NCBI GenBank assembly: GCA_030538155.1
Contig: JAUNUN010000021.1
Coordinates: forward strand, 1-45,955
Source: a bacterium
Lineage (GTDB): Bacteria > Desulfobacterota > Desulfobulbia > Desulfobulbales > Desulfobulbaceae
Direction: 5' to 3'
Length of the DNA: 45,955 nt
Below, in pieces: positions 40,871-45,955 of this stretch. Numbering within the stretch: the first letter of the stretch is position 1; each line of letters opens with the position of its first letter. The notes under the pieces were generated by a model that was not told where the DNA came from, made no database searches, and worked only from the letters and a program-made list of their open reading frames with translations. A program made the position numbers and the translations under genes.

Positions 40871-40901
40871 TACGTAGAACTACGTAGAAAATTACGTAGA
40901 A
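40871..40901 (+). promoter_or_regulatory. triple TACGTAGAA repeat upstream of tpx
   Basis: TACGTAGAA occurs at 40871, 40881 and 40893. Each holds a TACGTA palindrome, spaced 10 and 12 bp, so on about the same face of the helix. The repeats start at the base after the stop of the VKOR gene and end 75 bp before the tpx start. This looks like a cooperative binding site for a regulator. Confidence 0.6.
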
Positions 40902-40975
40902 TTAGAAGAGTGGCTCCGAAAAGGTCGCAATGGTCGTATTCAATACACAGACGTGAACAGTCTCAGGAGGATAGT

Positions 40976-41488
40976 ATGGCAACAATAGCACTTCAAGGCA
41001 ACAAGCTCGAAACTTCCGGTTCCCTGCCGGAAAAAGGCACTCAGGCCCCTAATTTCAAGCTGGTCAAGGGCAATCTCTCCGAGGTCAGCCTGGCAGACTA
41101 CAAGGGCAAGAAGGTGGTGCTCAACATCTTCCCCAGCATCGATACCGGGGTTTGCGCTGCCTCGGTACGCCGCTTCAACCAGGACGCAACCTCCCTGGCC
41201 AATGTAAAGGTGCTGGGTATCTCTGCGGATCTGCCTTTTGCTCTGTCCCGTTTCTGCGCGGCCGAAGGCCTGGACAATGTGGAAACCCTCTCAGCCTATC
41301 TGGATTCTTTCCGCGCTCCTTCCTTTGGCAAGGATTACGGCGTACTTATGACCACCGGCCCGCTGCAGGGACTGCTCTCCCGCGCCGTGGTGGTGCTGGA
41401 TGAGAACGGCAAGGTGCTCTACACCGAGCAGGTGCCGGAAATCACCCAGGAGCCGAACTATGAGGCAGCCCTGGCCGCGCTCAAATAA
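40976..41488 (+). CDS. tpx: thiol peroxidase Tpx
   Basis: A 170-aa 2-Cys peroxiredoxin of the Tpx class. The peroxidatic cysteine is in [17 protein letters not shown] and the resolving cysteine in [13 protein letters not shown], both at family positions. It reduces hydrogen and alkyl peroxides with electrons from thioredoxin in the cytoplasm or periplasm. CAGGAGG lies 5 nt before the ATG at 40976; the frame is open to 40910 but without a ribosome site. It follows the TACGTAGAA repeats and is ended by a strong terminator, so it forms its own transcription unit. Confidence 0.95.
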   Translation: MATIALQGNKLETSGSLPEKGTQAPNFKLVKGNLSEVSLADYKGKKVVLNIFPSIDTGVCAASVRRFNQDATSLANVKVLGISADLPFALSRFCAAEGLDNVETLSAYLDSFRAPSFGKDYGVLMTTGPLQGLLSRAVVVLDENGKVLYTEQVPEITQEPNYEAALAALK

Positions 41489-41535
41489 GGTGCGCCGCTT
41501 GTCTTTCCGCTTTACCGGAAAGCCTGGTATGTGAA

Positions 41536-41575
41536 AAGGAGATCTTCCCCAGTTGTGGGAAGGTCTCCTTTTTTT
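41536..41575 (+). terminator. intrinsic terminator of tpx
   Basis: AAGGAGATCTTCCC (41536-41549) pairs with GGGAAGGTCTCCTT (41557-41570) with one G-T pair, followed by a run of T from 41569 to 41575. Confidence 0.92.
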
Positions 41576-41621
41576 ATCTGCAACTGGAATGGACACAAAT
41601 GGACACATGAAGGGGGAAGGA

Positions 41622-42818
41622 ATGCACAAAAATCAGTATACGCCCGCATCCGAGCTCATGCGCCGTATTCATGGCCTGCAGCAGGCCCTGGACAAAGAAG
41701 CCCTGGATGGAGCCCTTATTTTTCACCACACCAACCTCTTTTACTACAGCGGCACCTCCCAGAGCGCCCATCTCTTTATTCCCCGAAAAGGAGAGCCGCT
41801 TTTGCTGGCGCGCAAGAGCTTTGAACGGGCCCGACACGAATCCGCTCTGAGCAATGTGATTGAAAGCCGGAGCCTGAAGGAAATCCCGGCTCTGTTGCGC
41901 GAACGCGGCTATGCCCTGCACAAGATCGGCCTTGAGCTGGATATCATCCCCTGGAATACGGTGCAGTTCTACGCCAAGGTCTTTGCTGATTCGGTTTTTA
42001 CCGATCTTTCCAGGCAGATGAGACTCCTACGCATGATCAAATCCGACTACGAGGTAGGCCTGCTGTCGGCTGCGGCCGAGGTACAAAACACGGTTTTTGC
42101 AGAGGTGCCGGCCATGCTGCGTGCAGGCATGACCGAACTGGAATTGGCCGGCCTGTATGAGGCGGCCATGCGGTGCCGTGGCTTCAGCGGCGGCTGCCGG
42201 ATGCGCGCCTTCAACCAGAGCCTTTTTTTGGGGAATGTCAATTCAGGTGCGAGCGCTGCGGTAGCCACCTTTTTCGATGGCCCGGTTGGCGGGGCAGGGG
42301 CCTCTGCGGCCGGCCATCCCCATGGCGCGAGCTGGAAAACCATTGGCCGGGGCGAGCCCATCTATATCGACTATACCTGCATCATCGACGGCTATACCGT
42401 GGATCAGACCAGGATGTTCTGCATCGGTGAGATGCCGGAGAAAATGCGCACTGCCTACGAGGCGGCGCTCGCTATTCAGGATGCTGTTCTCACGCGTATT
42501 AAACCTGGGGTGCCATGGGAAGACGTGTACCACCACGCCGTGGAACTGGCAGAACAGTATGGCCTGGCAGACTCTTTCATGGGCCTGGGCAAGGACAAGG
42601 TACGTTTTGTCGGCCATGGCGTGGGCCTGGAACTGGACGAGTTTCCGGTCTTTGCTCCGGGCCTGAAGATGCCCTTGGAAAAGGGCATGGTCTTTGCCCT
42701 GGAACCGACCTTTGTCTTTCCCGATGGTGCGGTGGGCATTGAAAATACCCATGTGGTGACGGCAGACGGAGTGCGCACCCTGACCGGTGCATCACAGGAG
42801 ATTATCTGCGTGCCGTAA
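41622..42818 (+). CDS. M24-family Xaa-Pro aminopeptidase-like protein
   Basis: A 398-aa pita-bread metallopeptidase. The N-terminal creatinase-like domain (about 15-150) is followed by the catalytic domain. Its metal ligands are seen as D in YIDYTCIID and D in VDQTRMF, H in VGHGVGLELDE, E in LEPTFVF and E in GIENTHVV. It should cleave an amino-terminal residue next to proline, or act as a dipeptidase, in the cytoplasm. The start at 41622 is chosen for the GGGGGAAGGA just upstream; the frame is open further back without support. Confidence 0.9.
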   Translation: MHKNQYTPASELMRRIHGLQQALDKEALDGALIFHHTNLFYYSGTSQSAHLFIPRKGEPLLLARKSFERARHESALSNVIESRSLKEIPALLRERGYALHKIGLELDIIPWNTVQFYAKVFADSVFTDLSRQMRLLRMIKSDYEVGLLSAAAEVQNTVFAEVPAMLRAGMTELELAGLYEAAMRCRGFSGGCRMRAFNQSLFLGNVNSGASAAVATFFDGPVGGAGASAAGHPHGASWKTIGRGEPIYIDYTCIIDGYTVDQTRMFCIGEMPEKMRTAYEAALAIQDAVLTRIKPGVPWEDVYHHAVELAEQYGLADSFMGLGKDKVRFVGHGVGLELDEFPVFAPGLKMPLEKGMVFALEPTFVFPDGAVGIENTHVVTADGVRTLTGASQEIICVP

Positions 42819-42843
42819 GCAATTTGAAGAGGAACTGAAAAAA

Positions 42844-42865
42844 GGCCCTGGCGCAAACCAGGGCC
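42844..42865 (-). terminator. intrinsic terminator between convergent genes
   Basis: GGCCCTGG (42844-42851) pairs with CCAGGGCC (42858-42865). Read on the minus strand it is followed by TTTTTTCAG, so it ends the DUF533-like gene. It may also help end the peptidase transcript. Confidence 0.75.
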
Positions 42866-42886
42866 CGTTGAATGATAGCCTTCAGC

Positions 42887-43714
42887 TCAAACAGCTAGGC
42901 CAAAGTTCTCTTCCAGGTGACGGGTAACAGCAGGCTCCAGGTTCAGGGCCGCACCCAGCTCATCGAGATACTGCCGCTCTTCCTGGGTATCGACCTCGAT
43001 AGCCAGAAGGGAAGCGGCATAGACCTCGGCGGCCAATTCCTGGCGGTCGCCCACAGCAGCAACCAGGGCCCCGGTTTGCATGGGTTTTTGCATCTCGGCC
43101 AGTACATACTGCAGGGTCTCCGTATCTGCGCCGGATTCCTGCAGATGACCGGCAATGCGCTGCACCTCATCGCCGCTGATCTGCCCATCCGCCTTGGCCG
43201 CATTGATCATGGCCTCAACAATGATGCGGGCTTGATTTTCCACTTCCTGTACTTCCGCCTCGTTCTGCGGCTCCACCAGACCTATGGGGGTCTGCGGTTT
43301 TTTGCCTGCATTCTGCAAGGCCTGCATGGCCATGGTGCCCAAAAGCGCCAGCAGCCCGCCGCCCACTGCACCGCGCATGGATTTGGAGCCTCCGCCAAAT
43401 ATAGCTCCAGCCAACGAGCCCAAGCCACCGGTGGCCAGGGTGCGGTTATTGCCGACGCTTTTGCCAAGCTGTTCAAGCACCTGACCCAGGCCGCCGCCCA
43501 CGCCACCGTTCTGACGCGCGCCGGTGCGGGCAGGGCTGCGATTTTGCTGACCAAGTTGTTCAAGAATCTGGCCGGCTTTACCGCCAGCGAGCATGCCGCC
43601 CAGAACATCGATTAAAGAGCCATTGCCGTGGCCCATGGAACTGCGCATGCGTCCATTGGCAGATGGGCTCATGCCTGCCTTTGCCAGGGTACCGAGAAGA
43701 TCTGTAAAATTCAT
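42887..43714 (-). CDS. DUF533/YebE-like protein with TerB-type C-terminal domain
   Basis: A 275-aa protein. The N-terminal part is Gly-, Gln- and Asn-rich low complexity (SSMGHGNGSLIDVLGGMLAGGK; QNGGVGGGLGQVLEQLG). One weak hydrophobic stretch (GAVGGGLLALLGTMAMQAL, about 145-165) lies mid-chain. The C-terminal about 105 residues match the TerB fold of DUF533: ARIIVEAMINAAKADGQISGDEVQRI, then VYAASLLAIEVDTQEERQYLDEL. TerB-like domains bind metal and assemble at the membrane. The start at 43714 is set by AAGGAAG 6 nt upstream. It is divergent from sbcD; function unproven. Confidence 0.82.
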   Translation of the reverse strand: MNFTDLLGTLAKAGMSPSANGRMRSSMGHGNGSLIDVLGGMLAGGKAGQILEQLGQQNRSPARTGARQNGGVGGGLGQVLEQLGKSVGNNRTLATGGLGSLAGAIFGGGSKSMRGAVGGGLLALLGTMAMQALQNAGKKPQTPIGLVEPQNEAEVQEVENQARIIVEAMINAAKADGQISGDEVQRIAGHLQESGADTETLQYVLAEMQKPMQTGALVAAVGDRQELAAEVYAASLLAIEVDTQEERQYLDELGAALNLEPAVTRHLEENFGLAV

Positions 43715-43929
43715 TGCCGCTTCCTTTTGTGGTATGATGGGTGAGTAGCCGCGCTGCGGATAGAGCTGCGGGATATGAGTGCTGCTGCGCCACAGCGGCG
43801 CGGTCAAGCCAAAGCCACAAAAATTTAAGCATAAATCCGCGGCCTGCACGTTTTTTTGTGTATCCAGTAGAACAGCGTGTTTTTCCTCTCTGCCCAATCC
43901 TTGGCGGCAGCAACCATAAAGAACGACCC

Positions 43930-45159
43930 ATGAAGATCCTCCACACCTCCGACTGGCACCTGGGCCGCAGCCTGCACGGCAAGAAACGCTATGCCGAGTT
44001 TGCCGCCTTTCTGGACTGGCTTATCGAAATCATTAAAGAGCAGCAGGTAGATGTAGTCCTGGTGGCGGGCGACGTCTTTGACAGCTCAGTGCCCAGCAAT
44101 CGCGCCCAAGAGTTGTACTATAACTTCCTCTCTCGGGTGGCGGCCTCTCCCTGCCGCCATGTGGTCGTGATTGCGGGCAATCACGATTCTCCCACCCTCT
44201 TGGAAGCGCCCAAGGAACTGCTCCGGGTGCTGGACGTACACGTGGTGGGCGGCATATCGGAGCGTATTGACGATGAAGTGCTGCTCTTGCGTGATCGGGC
44301 CGGTGCGCCCGAGCTGATCGTCTGCGCGGTGCCCTATCTGCGCGACCGGGATCTGCGCCTGGCCGAGGCCGGCGAGAGCATCGCAGCCAAGGAGGAGAAG
44401 CTCCTGGCTGGCATCCGCAACCACTATGCCGAGGTGTTTGAGCGGGCGGAACAGCTTCGCGGCGAGTATGGCCAGGGTATTCCCCTTATCGCCATGGGCC
44501 ATCTCTTTGCCGCAGGAGGCTGCATCGGCGAGGGCGAGGGCATGCGTGAGCTGTACATCGGCTCGCTGGCCAGGGTAGATGGCGGCATCTTTCCGGAAAA
44601 TGTGCAGTACGCCGCCCTGGGGCATCTGCACATCCCGCAGAAAATACGCGGTAACGAGCTGATACGATACAGCGGCTCGCCTCTTGCCATGGGTTTTGGC
44701 GAGGCCGGGCAGGCTAAGAGTGTGTGCCTGGTCTGCTGCGAAGGCGGCAAAGCCACGGTGTCTCAACTGCCTGTGCCGCTGCTGCAGCGGCTGGAGCGCC
44801 TCAGGGGAGACTGGCCCCAAATCGAGGCGCGGCTGCAGGCCCTTTTTGGGGAAGAGGCGAGCGCCTGGCTTGAGGTGGTCTATGAAGGAGAAGAACTGCT
44901 GCCCGATCTGCGCGAGCGCCTGGACGCGAACCTGGCCGGAACAGGGCTTGAGGTGCTGCGGGTACAGAATAACCGGATGGTGCAGCAGGCCTTGGCCCAG
45001 GCCCATCTGGAGGAGAGTTTGGATGATCTCAGCGTGGATGAGGTCTTTAGCCGCTGCCTGGAGGCCCAGCAGGTGCCGGAGGAGCAGCGGCCCGCCCTGC
45101 TCGCCGCCTATGGCCGGGTGTTGCGCAGTCTGGCCGAAGAAGACAGCCTGGCAGAGTAG
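43930..45159 (+). CDS. sbcD: DNA repair exonuclease subunit SbcD (Mre11-type)
   Basis: A 409-aa nuclease subunit. Phosphoesterase blocks appear in order: HTSDWHLGRSLHG at the N-terminus, AGDVFDSS, IAGNHDSPT, MGHLFAAGG and ALGHLHIPQ, followed by the SbcD capping domain. With SbcC it forms the ATP-dependent complex that opens hairpins and trims DNA ends. The start at 43930 gives the family N-terminus MKILHTSDWHLG. It lies 9 bp upstream of sbcC, so they form one operon. The 215 bp before it show no gene. Confidence 0.96.
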   Translation: MKILHTSDWHLGRSLHGKKRYAEFAAFLDWLIEIIKEQQVDVVLVAGDVFDSSVPSNRAQELYYNFLSRVAASPCRHVVVIAGNHDSPTLLEAPKELLRVLDVHVVGGISERIDDEVLLLRDRAGAPELIVCAVPYLRDRDLRLAEAGESIAAKEEKLLAGIRNHYAEVFERAEQLRGEYGQGIPLIAMGHLFAAGGCIGEGEGMRELYIGSLARVDGGIFPENVQYAALGHLHIPQKIRGNELIRYSGSPLAMGFGEAGQAKSVCLVCCEGGKATVSQLPVPLLQRLERLRGDWPQIEARLQALFGEEASAWLEVVYEGEELLPDLRERLDANLAGTGLEVLRVQNNRMVQQALAQAHLEESLDDLSVDEVFSRCLEAQQVPEEQRPALLAAYGRVLRSLAEEDSLAE

Positions 45160-45168
45160 GAGAACGAC

Positions 45169-45955
45169 ATGCGCATCCTCACGGTTCGTCTGAAAAATCT
45201 CAATTCGCTCAGCGGGGAGTGGAGCATTGATTTCACCCACCCCTCCTTTGCCGCCGGCGGTATCTTTGCCATCACCGGGCCCACCGGCGCGGGTAAGAGC
45301 ACCATTTTAGACGCCATTGGCCTTGCCCTCTACGGCCGTACCCCGCGTTTGGGTAAAATCAGCAAGGGCAGCAATGAGATCATGTCGCGCAGGACCGGCG
45401 AATGCTTTGCCGAGGTGAGTTTTATCTCGCAAAAAGGGCATTTCCGCTGCCACTGGAGCCAACACCGGGCCCGGCGACAGGCAGAGGGTGAGCTGCAACT
45501 GCCCCGGCATGAAATCAGTGACGCGAGCACTGGTGCAATCCTGGCCGGTTCGGTACGCGGCGTGGCAGAGGAGGTCGAGGCTGCGACCGGCATGGATTTT
45601 GACCGTTTTACCCGCTCCATGCTGCTCGCCCAGGGAGGGTTTGCCGCCTTTCTGCATGCCGCTCCGGATGAGCGCGCGCCCGTGCTGGAGCAGATTACCG
45701 GTACCGAAATCTACAGCCGCATCTCCATGCGGGTGCATGAACTGCGCAGCACCGAGCTCCGGCTCTTGCAGACTCTGCAGGCGGAACTGAGCGGGATGCA
45801 GATACTGGCAGGCGAAGAAGAAGAGAGCTTGCGCCACAGGCTGGCGCAGCAGGAGGGGGTGGCAACAGTATTGGCTGAGCGTTTGCTGCAGGGCAAACAG
45901 ATGATCACTTGGCGTGAGACCCTGCAGCGACTGGAAGAAGAGTTGCGTAGCCTTG
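45169..45955 (+). CDS. sbcC: DNA repair ATPase SbcC, 5' part (cut by window end)
   Basis: The open frame begins at ATG 45169 and runs off the window at 45955 (262 codons seen of about 1000-1200 expected). Walker A is GPTGAGKST about residue 37, followed by ALYGRTPRLG as in SbcC/Rad50. A Q-loop-like LLAQGGFAAFLHA and the ERAPVLEQITGTEIYSRIS block precede the start of the coiled coil (about 200 on). It bridges DNA ends and drives the SbcD nuclease. Ribosome site AGGAGA lies 6 nt upstream, right after the sbcD stop. Confidence 0.95.
   Translation, partial: MRILTVRLKNLNSLSGEWSIDFTHPSFAAGGIFAITGPTGAGKSTILDAIGLALYGRTPRLGKISKGSNEIMSRRTGECFAEVSFISQKGHFRCHWSQHRARRQAEGELQLPRHEISDASTGAILAGSVRGVAEEVEAATGMDFDRFTRSMLLAQGGFAAFLHAAPDERAPVLEQITGTEIYSRISMRVHELRSTELRLLQTLQAELSGMQILAGEEEESLRHRLAQQEGVATVLAERLLQGKQMITWRETLQRLEEELRSL

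Noticed and set aside
44086..45240. 384-codon minus-strand frame
   Set aside because: Antisense of sbcD, which has all its catalytic motifs.

Overview
The window reads as chromosomal DNA of a Gram-negative, anaerobic, Desulfobulbales-like (Desulfobacterota) bacterium. The evidence is a periplasmic CbiK-type chelatase behind a cobalamin riboswitch, TSUP (TauE/SafE) transporters with the small membrane partners seen in sulfate reducers, many two-component proteins, PEP-synthase-like proteins beside receiver proteins, lipid A-type and ornithine-lipid-type envelope genes, and moderately GC-rich coding DNA. The organism assignment is inference from gene content only. No rRNA, tRNA, phage, transposase or CRISPR array was seen.

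Layout. 1-7.2 kb: envelope and housekeeping genes (LpxH-like phosphoesterase, GT4 glycosyltransferase, a secreted hypothetical, PIN-PhoH ATPase, an EEP-like hypothetical, an OlsF-like bifunctional acyltransferase). 7.2-12 kb: a cobalamin riboswitch with terminator and long leader before periplasmic cbiK, an MFS exporter, a monohaem cytochrome, and an Arg/Tyr/Asp-rich secreted protein. 12.2-24.5 kb: a block, all on the minus strand, of two membrane histidine kinases, three single-domain receivers, and three tandem PEP-synthase-like paralogues (877, 878 and 586 aa). The third paralogue has lost its catalytic motifs, and a 37-aa membrane protein lies before it. 24.8-35.2 kb: two TSUP transporter operons with membrane or lipoprotein partners, each headed by a good sigma-54 (-24/-12) promoter. 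Each stands divergent to a gene or operon encoding an AAA+ regulator: a membrane-bound one at 28.3 kb with a degenerate GAFTGA loop, and a kinase plus NtrC-type pair at 35.5 kb. 38-46 kb: DegP/HtrA protease, VKOR-thioredoxin fusion, thiol peroxidase, M24 peptidase, DUF533/TerB-like protein, SbcD, and the 5' part of sbcC, which runs off the window.

How it fits together. The 12-38 kb region looks like one large signalling and transport island: four histidine kinases, four stand-alone receivers without output domains, two AAA+ regulators, a HTH/Rossmann-like protein, two anion-type TSUP carriers, and phosphohistidine-type proteins that lack the PEP-binding barrel. I infer a membrane-sensed phosphorelay that controls, or is carried by, the PEP-synthase-like proteins and tunes TSUP transport of a sulfur oxyanion or organic acid. 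The substrate is not readable from sequence.

A family of about 120-bp nested palindromic repeats, with a 41-bp minimal form, is scattered through intergenic spaces at about 2.1, 8.9, 11.3, 20.0, 24.6 and 31.0 kb. No mobilising gene is present.
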